Made by a program: the position numbers and the translations under genes. The notes below the pieces were generated by a model. The model had not been told where the DNA came from. It saw only the letters and a program-made list of their open reading frames with translations, and did no database searches. Below, piece by piece: positions 1 to 7,971 of a DNA stretch of 64,000 nucleotides. Source of the DNA: CAIWHR01 sp963836265 (GTDB lineage Bacteria; Pseudomonadota; Gammaproteobacteria; Burkholderiales; Casimicrobiaceae); contig CAWIIO010000006.1 in assembly GCA_963836265.1 (NCBI GenBank), positions 186,001-250,000 of the forward strand. The letters are read 5' to 3'. Within the stretch, counting starts at the first letter, position 1. Each line of letters begins with the position of its first letter.

Positions 1-311
1 ACCATCTGGTAGGTTCCGCGCATCGTGCCTACCGGTGTTGCGAGGTGGGTGCCGCTCGTATACTCGAAGGATTCGCCGGGCTTGAGCAGCGGCTGCTGGC
101 CGACCACCCCAAGCCCGCGCACCTCCTGGACGTGATGATCGGCATCGGTGATGATCCAGTGCCGGCTGATGAGTTGCGCGGCGACGGCACCGGTGTTGGT
201 GACGGTGATCGTGTAGGCGAACACGTACTGGTTCTTCGACGGGTCGGATTGGTCGGCGATGTAGGCCGCGTTCGCCGCCACGGTGATGTCGTACTTCTTC
301 GGATCGGCCAT
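1..311 (-). CDS. apaG: ApaG protein, C-terminus cut by window edge
   Basis: The reverse strand reads from an ATG at 311 to the window edge and gives about 103 residues beginning MADPKKYDITVAANAAYIAD. It matches the ApaG/DUF525 family: a beta-sandwich with the segments ISRHWIITDADH, VQEVRGLGVVG and GTMRGTYQM. ApaG is a small protein of about 125 residues, so only the last 20 or so are missing. Its cellular role is poorly defined; in enterobacteria the gene sits near apaH and ksgA. Here it is divergent from rpe with only 40 bp between the two starts. Confidence 0.9.
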   Translation of the reverse strand, partial: MADPKKYDITVAANAAYIADQSDPSKNQYVFAYTITVTNTGAVAAQLISRHWIITDADHHVQEVRGLGVVGQQPLLKPGESFEYTSGTHLATPVGTMRGTYQM

Positions 312-340
312 CGGTCCTGCCCCGCACAATTGCCCTGCCG

Positions 341-369
341 ATTATAACGCCATGCCCGACTACCGAATC
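341..369 (-). promoter_or_regulatory. possible apaG promoter
   Basis: On the reverse strand a perfect TATAAT lies at 346-341, about 30 bp upstream of the apaG ATG. The region 17 bp further upstream (369-364) reads GATTCG and is a poor -35. The element sits across the start of rpe, so transcription of the two divergent genes may interfere. This is only a consensus match by eye. Confidence 0.35.
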
Positions 370-1032
370 GCTCCTTCGCTCCTGTCCGCCGACTTCGCGC
401 GCCTGGGTGACGAAGTGCGCGCTGTCATCGACGCCGGTGCCGATCTGATCCATTTCGACGTGATGGACAACCATTACGTGCCGAACCTGACAATCGGCCC
501 GCTGGTCTGCGAAGCGCTGAAGAAGCACGCAACGATACCGATCGACGTGCACCTGATGGTGAAGCCGGTGGATCGGATCGTCCCCGATTTCGCCAAGGCC
601 GGCGCGGCGATCGTGAGCTTTCACCCCGAGGCTTCCGAGCATGTCGATCGCACGATCGGCCTCATCCATGACTGCGGGTGCAAGGCCGGGCTGGTGTTCA
701 ATCCGGCGACGCCGCTCGAGTGGCTCGACTACACGCTGGACAAGCTCGACCTCGTGCTGATCATGTCGGTGAACCCCGGGTTTGGCGGACAGTCGTTCAT
801 CCCGCTCGCGCTCGACAAGCTGCGCGCCGCACGCGCACGGATCGATGCGATGGAGAAGAAGTCGGGCAGGAGCGTCATGCTCGAGGTGGACGGCGGCGTG
901 AAGATCGACAACATCGGGGCGGTCGCGAGGGCGGGCGCCGACACTTTCGTCGCCGGATCGGCGATCTTCGGCACCATCGACTACACGGCGACGATCGCGA
1001 AAATGCGCGCGGAGCTCGCGAAGGCCGGGTAG
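352..1032 (+). CDS. rpe: ribulose-phosphate 3-epimerase
   Basis: Interconverts D-ribulose 5-phosphate and D-xylulose 5-phosphate in the pentose phosphate pathway (cytoplasm). The 226-residue protein starts MPDYRIAPSLLSADFARLGD, the standard N-terminus of the family. It carries HFDVMDNHYVPNLTIGP and IDVHLMVKP, with the metal-binding His and Asp residues, and VNPGFGGQSFIP and VDGGV near the phosphate site. An in-frame start at 283 would overlap apaG and add non-homologous residues, so the ATG at 352 is preferred. gph follows after 24 bp, the usual rpe-gph-trpE order in betaproteobacteria. Confidence 0.97.
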   Translation: MPDYRIAPSLLSADFARLGDEVRAVIDAGADLIHFDVMDNHYVPNLTIGPLVCEALKKHATIPIDVHLMVKPVDRIVPDFAKAGAAIVSFHPEASEHVDRTIGLIHDCGCKAGLVFNPATPLEWLDYTLDKLDLVLIMSVNPGFGGQSFIPLALDKLRAARARIDAMEKKSGRSVMLEVDGGVKIDNIGAVARAGADTFVAGSAIFGTIDYTATIAKMRAELAKAG

Positions 1033-1056
1033 GTTCATCTCGCGCCGGAAAACGCT

Positions 1057-1764
1057 GTGGCTGACCGCGTCTTCGACGTCAGCGCCATCGCTTTCGACCT
1101 CGACGGCACGCTCCTCGACACGATCCACGATCTCGCCGCGGCGGTGAACGGGCTGCTCGCCGAGCTCGAATTGCCGCCGGTGCCGAAGGACATCCTGCGC
1201 ACGATGGTCGGCAAGGGCATCGGCAACCTGGTGCGCAAGGCGCTCGCGCACGCGACCGGCGCGTCCCCCGAGGCGCTCGAGGAGGCCGAAGTGCGCGACG
1301 CGCTCGTCCGCTATCTGGCGCACTACGCGGCGCTCCTCGGCCGCGAGACCGTGCCGTTTCCCGGAATGATCGAGGGGCTCGACCGGCTCGCGGCGATGGG
1401 CTTTCCCCTCGCCGTCGTGACCAACAAGGCGACGCGCTTCGTCTGGCCGCATCTCGAGCGCGCGCACATCGCCCGCTATTTCACGCTCGCGGTCGGCGGT
1501 GACGATCTGCCTGCGAAGAAGCCTGACCCGGCACAGCTCCTGCACGCCGCGGCGATGCTGCGCGTGCCGGTGAGCCGGCTGCTGATGGTGGGCGACTCCG
1601 GTAACGACGCAAAGGCGGCGCGCGCCGCGGGCTGCCCGGTGCTGATCGTGCCCTACGGCTACAACGAAGGCGAGGCGGTGCAAAAGCTCGATGCCGATGG
1701 TATAGTGCCCACGCTCGCCGCGGTTGCCGACCGCGTCCGCTACGTGCCTCCCGACCCTTCATGA
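1057..1764 (+). CDS. gph: phosphoglycolate phosphatase (HAD family)
   Basis: Hydrolyses 2-phosphoglycolate, produced mainly by repair of 3'-phosphoglycolate DNA ends or by Rubisco oxygenation. It is a 235-residue HAD subfamily IA enzyme. Motif I is FDLDGTLLDT near residue 12 with both catalytic aspartates, VVTNKA serves as motif II, KPDP carries the motif III lysine, and MVGDSGNDAKAA is motif IV. Translation starts at a GTG at 1057. The stop TGA at 1762-1764 overlaps the ATG of a Trp-rich leader peptide (ATGA), so ribosomes finishing gph could start that peptide directly. Confidence 0.93.
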   Translation: MADRVFDVSAIAFDLDGTLLDTIHDLAAAVNGLLAELELPPVPKDILRTMVGKGIGNLVRKALAHATGASPEALEEAEVRDALVRYLAHYAALLGRETVPFPGMIEGLDRLAAMGFPLAVVTNKATRFVWPHLERAHIARYFTLAVGGDDLPAKKPDPAQLLHAAAMLRVPVSRLLMVGDSGNDAKAARAAGCPVLIVPYGYNEGEAVQKLDADGIVPTLAAVADRVRYVPPDPS

Positions 1765-1847
1765 GCTTCGATCTCTTCGACCGCAACGACGCCCTCCTGT
1801 CGACCGGATGGCGGTGTGCGACCGGCTGGCGCCGCTGGCGTCGCTGA
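1761..1847 (+). CDS. trpL: putative trp operon leader peptide (Trp-rich)
   Basis: A 28-codon reading frame runs from the ATG at 1761 to a TGA at 1845-1847. It contains three Trp codons (residues 17, 23 and 26) in the segment STGWRCATGWRRWRR, followed immediately by the stop. It lies 78 bp upstream of trpE. Trp is the rarest residue in most proteins, so three in the last 12 codons directly before a Trp-biosynthesis gene is the classic signature of ribosome-mediated attenuation, as in E. coli trpL and rhizobial trpE leaders. The ATG overlaps the gph stop, which supplies ribosomes even though there is no clear Shine-Dalgarno sequence. I infer the function; the peptide was recognised only from the sequence. 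Confidence 0.7.
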   Translation: MSFDLFDRNDALLSTGWRCATGWRRWRR

Positions 1848-1881
1848 CCCGTCGCCTCAGCGTCGTCCACGGAGCCGACGC
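1838..1881 (+). promoter_or_regulatory. alternative-hairpin region, possible trp attenuator
   Basis: Mutually exclusive pairings can be drawn by eye. CGCTGA (1842-1847, overlapping the leader stop) can pair with TCAGCG (1857-1862). GCGTCG at 1860-1865 can pair with CGACGC at 1876-1881, and a second GCGTCG at 1838-1843 inside the last Trp codons can compete for the same partner. This resembles segments 1, 2 and 3 of an attenuator. I could not find a fourth segment followed by a U-tract, so termination might be Rho-dependent, or control might act on trpE translation, whose start at 1926 has no clear ribosome binding site. Confidence 0.4.
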
Positions 1882-1925
1882 GCCCCGAATGCCGTTGCCA
1901 CCGTTGAAGCCCCTGTCGAAGCGCC

Positions 1926-3404
1926 ATGACCGAAGCCGAATTCCGCGCCCTCGCGGCGCAAGGCTATAACCGCATCCCGCTGGTCCTCGAGTCCTTCGCG
2001 GACCTCGATACGCCGCTGTCGCTGTACGTGAAGCTCGCCAACGGGCGCGACACGTTCCTGCTCGAGTCCGTCGTCGGCGGTGAACGCTTCGGCCGCTATT
2101 CGTTCATCGGGCTGCCGGCGAGGATTCGGATTCGCGCGCACGGCACCACGATAGCCGTCGAGGACGCAGGCACGGTCGTCGAGTGGCACGACGGCGATCC
2201 GCTCGAGTTCACGCAAGCGTTCATGCGGCGCTACCGCGTCGCGCCGCGACCTTCGCTGCCGCGGTTCTGCGGTGGATTGGCGGGCATGTTCGGCTACGAC
2301 ACGGTGCGTCACATCGAGCCGAAGCTCGCCGCCGGCGCGCCGCCGGCCGCACCGGATCTCGCCGACGTTCCCGACATCCTGCTGCTTTTGACCGAGGAGC
2401 TCGCGGTCGTCGACAATCTCGCCGGCAAGATCTCGCTCATCGTCTACGCCGATCCTGGGGAGCCGGACGCGTTTGAAAAAGCGACGGCCCGCCTTACCGG
2501 GCTGCGGCGGCGGCTGCGCGAGCCGGCGGCGATTCCGTTTCAGACGGCGGCCGCGGTGACCGAGGCGGCGAGCGAGTTCGGCGCGGCGGGATTCCAGGCC
2601 GCGGTCGCGCGGGCCAAGGAGTACATCGCCGCCGGCGACGTCATGCAGGTCGTGCTCTCGCAACGGCTGCGCCGGCCGTTTGCCTCGCCGCCGCTGTCGC
2701 TCTACCGGGCGTTGCGCTCGCTCAATCCGTCACCGTACATGTTCTACTACGATTTCGGAGACTTTCACGTCGTCGGCGCGTCGCCCGAGATCCTCGTGCG
2801 CAAGGAGGGCACGAGCGTCACCGTGCGCCCGATCGCCGGCACGCGTCCGCGAGGCGTGACGCGGGAAGCCGACGAAAAGCTCGCGCAGGAGCTGCTCGCC
2901 GATCCGAAGGAGATCGCCGAGCACGTGATGCTGGTCGACCTGGGTCGCAACGACGTGGGACGCGTCGCGCGGACGGGCACCGTCGAAGTCACCGACCGGA
3001 TGATCGTCGAGCGCTACTCGCACGTGATGCACATCGTGTCCAACGTCGAGGGAACGCTGAAGCCAGGTCTCACCAGCATCGACGTGCTGCGGGCATCTTT
3101 TCCCGCAGGCACGGTCAGCGGTGCGCCGAAGGTACGCGCGATGGAGATCATCGACGAGCTCGAGCCCACACGCCGCGGCACGTACGCCGGCGCCGTCGGC
3201 TATGTGAGCTTCCAGGACGACATGGACACCGCGATCGCGATCCGCACGGCAGTGCTGAAGGACGGAACCCTCTACGTACAGGCTGGCGCCGGCATCGTCC
3301 ACGACTCGGTGCCGGCGTCCGAGTGGACCGAAACTTTGAACAAGGCGCGTGCCGTGCTGCGCGCCGCCGACATCGTGCAGCAGGGGCTGGACGCGGAGGC
3401 CTGA
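1926..3404 (+). CDS. trpE: anthranilate synthase component I
   Basis: Forms anthranilate from chorismate with ammonia supplied by TrpG, the first committed step of tryptophan synthesis. The protein has 492 residues, typical length. The N-terminal domain carries the LLES element at residues 45-48 that forms part of the feedback-inhibitor Trp pocket. The C-terminal chorismate-binding domain shows IAGTRPRG, DLGRNDVGRV, SHVMHIVSNVEG, FPAGTVSGAPKVRA and QAGAGIVHDSVP. It heads a trpE-methyltransferase-trpGDC cluster and follows the Trp-rich leader, so both attenuation and feedback inhibition are likely. Confidence 0.97.
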   Translation: MTEAEFRALAAQGYNRIPLVLESFADLDTPLSLYVKLANGRDTFLLESVVGGERFGRYSFIGLPARIRIRAHGTTIAVEDAGTVVEWHDGDPLEFTQAFMRRYRVAPRPSLPRFCGGLAGMFGYDTVRHIEPKLAAGAPPAAPDLADVPDILLLLTEELAVVDNLAGKISLIVYADPGEPDAFEKATARLTGLRRRLREPAAIPFQTAAAVTEAASEFGAAGFQAAVARAKEYIAAGDVMQVVLSQRLRRPFASPPLSLYRALRSLNPSPYMFYYDFGDFHVVGASPEILVRKEGTSVTVRPIAGTRPRGVTREADEKLAQELLADPKEIAEHVMLVDLGRNDVGRVARTGTVEVTDRMIVERYSHVMHIVSNVEGTLKPGLTSIDVLRASFPAGTVSGAPKVRAMEIIDELEPTRRGTYAGAVGYVSFQDDMDTAIAIRTAVLKDGTLYVQAGAGIVHDSVPASEWTETLNKARAVLRAADIVQQGLDAEA

Positions 3405-3505
3405 GCGATGCGGCGACCCATCGGGGCCGACCGGTCGAGCGCACGCGAGTGCGCCGGCCGAACCGCTCGCGTTCCCGAGCACACCCGCTGCCGCCGCGGG
3501 GCGCG

Positions 3506-4126
3506 ATGAATTCGATCTCGCAAGAGCATGTCCTTCGTGCCTATCGTCGCTACGCGCCGCATTACGATCGGCTGTTCGGAGGCATTCTCGCGCCGGGCCG
3601 GCGCGCCTTGGCCGATGCGGTCGCCGCCATGCGGCCGACCACCCTGCTGGAGGTCGGCGTGGGGACCGGCCTCACGCTGACCGGCTATCCGTCGTCGGCA
3701 GCGGTGGTCGGCATCGACATTTCGCCGGAGATGCTCTGGCGAGCACGCGAGCGCGTACAGGGGCTGCCGGACCGCAACATCCAGCTCGCGCTCATGGACG
3801 CCGAGGCGATGACGTTCGCCGACGACTCGTTCGATTGCGTCACCGTGCCGTACGTGCTGTCGGTGACGCCGCATCCACAGCGACTGGTGGACGAAATACG
3901 CCGCGTCTGTCGTGGCGATGGAACGATCTTCATCCTCAATCACTTCAGCGGCAGTGGGTTCTGGTGGCTTCTCGAGCGCCTCGCTCACCCGCTCGCCGGC
4001 CGCGTCGGATTCCGGTCCGACTTCCGTCTGGCGCACGAAGTTTCGAGGCATGAGTGGAAGGTCGAATGGATGCGGGACGTCAACGTTCTGGGACTTTCCA
4101 AGCTGGTGGCGATCCGCAATGTCTAG
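3506..4126 (+). CDS. SAM-dependent methyltransferase, PmtA-like
   Basis: A 206-residue class I methyltransferase. Motif I is LLEVGVGTGLTLTGYP near residue 50, an acidic end of strand 2 follows in VGIDISPEML, and motif post-I includes DAEAMTFADDSFDC. The family that includes rhizobial PmtA (phosphatidylethanolamine N-methyltransferase) has this size and the opening RAYRRYAPHYDRLFG. It could make mono- and dimethyl-PE or phosphatidylcholine, but the substrate is inferred. The ATG at 3506 is chosen because upstream in-frame sequence overlaps trpE and is not family-like. It sits inside the trp cluster between trpE and trpG with short gaps, so it is probably co-transcribed. Confidence 0.75.
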   Translation: MNSISQEHVLRAYRRYAPHYDRLFGGILAPGRRALADAVAAMRPTTLLEVGVGTGLTLTGYPSSAAVVGIDISPEMLWRARERVQGLPDRNIQLALMDAEAMTFADDSFDCVTVPYVLSVTPHPQRLVDEIRRVCRGDGTIFILNHFSGSGFWWLLERLAHPLAGRVGFRSDFRLAHEVSRHEWKVEWMRDVNVLGLSKLVAIRNV

Positions 4127-4168
4127 CACCCGCCGTCGTCCTGGCCTCGGCGCAGGGCGAGTGACGCC

Positions 4169-4738
4169 ATGCTGCTGATGATCGACAATTACGACAGCTT
4201 CACCTACAACCTCGTCCAGTACCTGGGCGAGCTGGGCGCGGACGTCCACGTGCATCGCAACGACACGCTCACGCTTTCCGAGATCGCCGCCTGGGAGCCC
4301 GAGGCGATCGTGATCTCGCCCGGACCCTGCACGCCGAACGAGGCAGGCATCTCGGTGCCGCTGATCAAGCGCTTCGCCGGGAAGATTCCGATCCTCGGTG
4401 TGTGCCTCGGTCACCAGGCGATCGGCCAGGCATTCGGCGGCCGCATCGTCCGCGCGCGAAGGGTGATGCACGGCAAGCTGTCGCCGGTGACGCATGACGG
4501 TCGCGGCGCCTTTACCGGGTTGCCGTCGCCGCTGACGGTGACGCGCTACCATTCGCTAGCGATCGAGCGCGGCAGCGTTCCAGCGGACCTCGTCGTGACC
4601 GCGACGGCGGACGACGGCGAGATCATGGGCGTCCGGCATCACGAATGGCCCGTCGAGGGCGTGCAGTTCCACCCGGAGGCAATCCTCACCGAGCACGGAC
4701 ACGCGCTGCTCGAGAATTTCCTCAAGGGGAAACGATGA
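4169..4738 (+). CDS. trpG: anthranilate synthase component II (glutamine amidotransferase)
   Basis: Supplies ammonia from glutamine to TrpE. The 189-residue class I amidotransferase begins MLLMIDNYDSFTYNLVQYLG. It contains the oxyanion strand VISPGPCTPNEAG, the nucleophile elbow GVCLGHQAIGQAFGG with Cys79, and the His-Glu pair in VQFHPEAILTEHG near the C-terminus. In some bacteria this subunit also serves as PabA in folate synthesis; no second copy is visible here. It lies 84 bp upstream of trpD. Confidence 0.96.
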   Translation: MLLMIDNYDSFTYNLVQYLGELGADVHVHRNDTLTLSEIAAWEPEAIVISPGPCTPNEAGISVPLIKRFAGKIPILGVCLGHQAIGQAFGGRIVRARRVMHGKLSPVTHDGRGAFTGLPSPLTVTRYHSLAIERGSVPADLVVTATADDGEIMGVRHHEWPVEGVQFHPEAILTEHGHALLENFLKGKR

Positions 4739-4822
4739 AGCTTTCCGGTCTCGGCATCGCCTGCCGCATCGGCCCCGCGCGCGGGCGCAGCGAGACCTCC
4801 GAGTAACCCAACCGGAACGGCC

Positions 4823-5863
4823 ATGCCCATCACCCCGCAGCAAGCGTTGCAGCGCACGATCGAGCACCGCGAGATCTTCCCCGACGAGATGCTGTCGATC
4901 ATGCGGCGGATCATGGGCGGCGAACTGACGCCGGTGATGATTGCCGCGCTGACCGTCGGGCTGCGCGTCAAGAAGGAAACGATCGGCGAGATCGCGGCCG
5001 CCGCCGAAGTGATGCGCGAGTTCGCGACCAAGGTCGACGCGCCGGACCGCGACCATCTGGTCGACATCGTCGGCACCGGCGGCGACGCGTCGCACACGTT
5101 CAACATCTCGACTGCGGCGATGTTCGTCGCGAGCGCGGCCGGCGCGCGTGTCGCGAAGCATGGCGGGCGCTCGGTTTCGTCCAAGTCGGGCAGCGCCGAC
5201 GTGCTCGAGGCGCTCGGCGCCAATATCATGCTGAAGCCCGAACAGGTCGCCCGCTCGATCGAGGAAACGGGCATCGGCTTCATGTTCGCGCCGTCGCATC
5301 ATAGCGCGATGAAGCACGCGGCGCCCGTGCGCAAGGAGCTCGGCGTGCGGACGATTTTCAACATTCTGGGGCCGCTCACCAACCCCGCCGGCGCGAAGAA
5401 CCAGCTCCTCGGCGTGTTCCATCCGGACCTCGTCGGCATTCAGGTGCGCGTGCTGCAGCGGCTCGGCAGCAAGCACGTGCTGGTCGTCTACGGCAAGGAC
5501 GGGATGGACGAAGTGTCGCTCGGCGCGGCGACGATGGTCGGCGAGCTGAAGGACGGCGAGGTACGCGAATACGAGATCCACCCCGAGGACTTCGGCCTTT
5601 CGATGAAATCGAATCGCGGTCTCAGGGTTGCGGACGCGGCGGAATCGAAGGAGATGGTCATCGAGGCCTTGTCGAACATCGAAGGCACGCCGCGGGAGAT
5701 CGTCGTGCTCAACGCCGGGACGGCGCTTTACGCGGCGGACGTTGCCGGATCGATCGCCGATGGCATCGAGCGGGCGCGCGAAGCGATCGCCTCGGGCGCG
5801 GCGATGGAGAAGCTCGCGCAGTTCGTCGCGGTGACGCAAAAGCTCGGCGCGGTAAACCCCTGA
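4823..5863 (+). CDS. trpD: anthranilate phosphoribosyltransferase
   Basis: Transfers the phosphoribosyl group from PRPP to anthranilate. The protein has 346 residues, normal length. The PRPP-binding motif GTGGDASHTFNIST and the following KHGGRSVSSKSGSADVLEALG are intact, as are the helix GIGFMFAPSHHSAMKHAAPVR and the metal-coordinating MDEVSL region. trpC follows after 14 bp, so trpG, trpD and trpC form one transcription unit. Confidence 0.97.
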   Translation: MPITPQQALQRTIEHREIFPDEMLSIMRRIMGGELTPVMIAALTVGLRVKKETIGEIAAAAEVMREFATKVDAPDRDHLVDIVGTGGDASHTFNISTAAMFVASAAGARVAKHGGRSVSSKSGSADVLEALGANIMLKPEQVARSIEETGIGFMFAPSHHSAMKHAAPVRKELGVRTIFNILGPLTNPAGAKNQLLGVFHPDLVGIQVRVLQRLGSKHVLVVYGKDGMDEVSLGAATMVGELKDGEVREYEIHPEDFGLSMKSNRGLRVADAAESKEMVIEALSNIEGTPREIVVLNAGTALYAADVAGSIADGIERAREAIASGAAMEKLAQFVAVTQKLGAVNP

Positions 5864-5877
5864 CGCCGGTCTTGTCG

Positions 5878-6666
5878 ATGTCCGACATCCTCGCGCGCAT
5901 TCTCGCGACCAAGGCGGGTGAAATCGCGGCGGCGAAGCACGCCGTGACTTTCGAGGCGATCGAGACCGCTGCGCGGGCCGCGGCTCCACCGCGCGACTTC
6001 GAAGGCGCGCTTCGCGCCAAGATCGCAGCCGGCAGGGCGGCGGTCATCGCCGAGATCAAGAAGGCAAGCCCCAGCCGGGGTGTACTGCGCGCCGAATTCG
6101 ATCCCGCAGCCATTGCCCGAAGCTACGACAAAGGCGGCGCGGCCTGTCTTTCGGTGCTCACCGATCGCGAGTATTTCCAGGGGCGGCCCGAGGACCTGCT
6201 CGCGGCGCGCGCCGCCTGCGCCTTGCCGATGCTGCGCAAGGATTTCATCATCGACGAGTGGCAGGTCGCCGAGGCGCGCGCGATGGGAGCCGATGCGGTC
6301 CTGCTGATCATCGCCGCGCAGGACGATGCGCGCCTCGCCGCGCTCGCAGCCTGCGCGCGCGACTTCGGGATGGCCGCGCTGGCCGAAGTGCACAACGCGA
6401 AGGAGCTCGATCGGGCGCTGAAGCTCGAGACCCGCCTTATCGGCATCAACAACCGCAATCTGCGGACGTTCGACGTCTCGCTCGCGACGACGCTCGACCT
6501 GCTCTGGCGGATTCCGGCGGACCGCCAGGTGGTGACCGAAAGCGGTATCCTCGCGCCCGCCGACGTCGCGCTGATGCGCGGGCGCGGCGTCCACGCGTTC
6601 CTGGTGGGCGAGGCCTTCATGCGCGCTGCCGATCCCGGCGCCGCGCTCGCGACGCTGTTCCCCTGA
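5878..6666 (+). CDS. trpC: indole-3-glycerol phosphate synthase
   Basis: Closes the ring of carboxyphenylamino-deoxyribulose phosphate to give indole-3-glycerol phosphate. It is a TIM barrel of 262 residues. Visible elements are VIAEIKKASPSRGVLR (catalytic Lys on strand 1), LSVLTDREYFQG, LPMLRKDFIIDEWQV, ADAVLLIIAA, EVHNAKELDRAL, IGINNRNLRTF and TESGI. It is monofunctional, not fused to trpF. A TTG at 5872 is in frame, but the ATG at 5878 gives the standard N-terminus MSDILARILATKAGEIA. Confidence 0.96.
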   Translation: MSDILARILATKAGEIAAAKHAVTFEAIETAARAAAPPRDFEGALRAKIAAGRAAVIAEIKKASPSRGVLRAEFDPAAIARSYDKGGAACLSVLTDREYFQGRPEDLLAARAACALPMLRKDFIIDEWQVAEARAMGADAVLLIIAAQDDARLAALAACARDFGMAALAEVHNAKELDRALKLETRLIGINNRNLRTFDVSLATTLDLLWRIPADRQVVTESGILAPADVALMRGRGVHAFLVGEAFMRAADPGAALATLFP

Positions 6667-6835
6667 TGTCGAGCGGGCCGCGGATGCCAGCGCGTAGCGC
6701 GACCGCGTCTGCGGCACGCTCGGCTGGGCGCGACCCGGTGCTATCATGCGCTGCCGTTGCGACGCGGCGGCCGCGAAGGAGGGGGCGGTGGTCGGAGACG
6801 GGGACCTAACCGCCGCGTTGCCGGGGAGCGCTTCC

Positions 6836-7927
6836 GTGTCGGCCATCGCCGCCGAAAACATCAGCAAGCATTGGACGACTGCCGGGGGCGCGGTCCGCGC
6901 CGTCGACGGGCTGTCGTTCGCTTTCGATGCCGGCACGTTGAACGTCCTGCTCGGCCCTTCGGGCTGCGGCAAATCGACGACGTTGCGCCTGATCGCCGGT
7001 CTCGAGCAGGCCGATGGCGGCCGCATCCTCATCGACGGGCGCGAGGTCACGAATCTGCCGCCATCGCGGCGCAACATCGCGATGGTATTCCAGTCCTATG
7101 CGCTGTTTCCGCATCTGTCGGTCGCCGAAAACATCGCCTTCGGCCTCAAGGTGCGCAAGGTGGCGACGGCGGAGGTGAGCCGGCGCCTCGCGCGAACCGC
7201 CGATCTCCTCGGGCTCGCAGCACTCCTCGACCGCAAGCCGTCGGAGCTCTCGGGCGGCCAGCAGCAGCGGGTCGCGCTGGGCCGCGCGATCATCGCCGAA
7301 GCGCCGGTCTGCCTGATGGACGAGCCGCTGTCGAACCTCGACGCGCAGCTGCGACAGGACATGCGCGCTGAAATTCGCCATCTGCAACGTGAGCTCGGCA
7401 TCACGATGGTCTACGTTACCCATGACCAGGTCGAGGCGATGTCGATGGCCGACCGCGTCGTGCTCCTGAACCGGGGCCGGATCGAGCAGAACGCAACGCC
7501 GCCCGAGCTCTACGAGCATCCGGCCAACACGTTCGTCGCGCGCTTCATCGGTACGCCCCCGATGAACCTGCTGCCCCTCGAAGCGCAGCCCGACGGCACC
7601 GTCGTCGCCGGCACCGCAGGCCCGGCCGTCGGACCCGCCGGTTGGGCGGGATTGACGCTCGGCGTTCGGCCCGAGCACATCGCTCTCGGCTTCGAGCGCG
7701 GCGCGCCCGCCGAAGTCGCCGCGATCGAGTATCTCGGCGCCGATTCGATCATCAGCTGCCGCCTGGGCGTCGCGACGCTCGCGGTGCGCGTTCCCGGGTG
7801 CGTCGGTCTCGCGCGCGGCGACACGACGTGGTTGTCGTGGGCGCCCGGCGCCCAGCATCTGTTCGGATCCGACGGCACCCGTCAGGAAAGTGCGATTCAC
7901 CGAGAGGCAGCAACGCTGGTCGCATGA
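6836..7927 (+). CDS. ugpC: ABC transporter ATP-binding protein, UgpC/MalK type
   Basis: Energises import by the neighbouring permeases. The 363-residue protein has Walker A GPSGCGKST, Q-loop VFQSYALFP, signature LSGGQQQRVALGRAI, Walker B VCLMDEPLSNLDA and switch His in VYVTHDQVEAMS. A C-terminal regulatory OB-type domain (TLGVRPEHIALG) marks the CUT1 carbohydrate subfamily. The start is taken at GTG 6836, preceded by a GGGGAG ribosome binding site at 6822-6827; in-frame sequence upstream is not homologous. It leads the operon C-B-A-E-hydrolase. Assignment to the glycerol-phosphate system rests on the paired binding protein. Confidence 0.88.
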   Translation: MSAIAAENISKHWTTAGGAVRAVDGLSFAFDAGTLNVLLGPSGCGKSTTLRLIAGLEQADGGRILIDGREVTNLPPSRRNIAMVFQSYALFPHLSVAENIAFGLKVRKVATAEVSRRLARTADLLGLAALLDRKPSELSGGQQQRVALGRAIIAEAPVCLMDEPLSNLDAQLRQDMRAEIRHLQRELGITMVYVTHDQVEAMSMADRVVLLNRGRIEQNATPPELYEHPANTFVARFIGTPPMNLLPLEAQPDGTVVAGTAGPAVGPAGWAGLTLGVRPEHIALGFERGAPAEVAAIEYLGADSIISCRLGVATLAVRVPGCVGLARGDTTWLSWAPGAQHLFGSDGTRQESAIHREAATLVA

Positions 7928-7971
7928 CCGCGCCGCCGCGCGCTGCCGATTCCAACCGAGGAGAGAGAGCC

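Noticed and set aside
283..351. An upstream in-frame start for rpe at 283
   Set aside because: It would overlap apaG and add residues absent from the family; the ATG at 352 gives the standard N-terminus.
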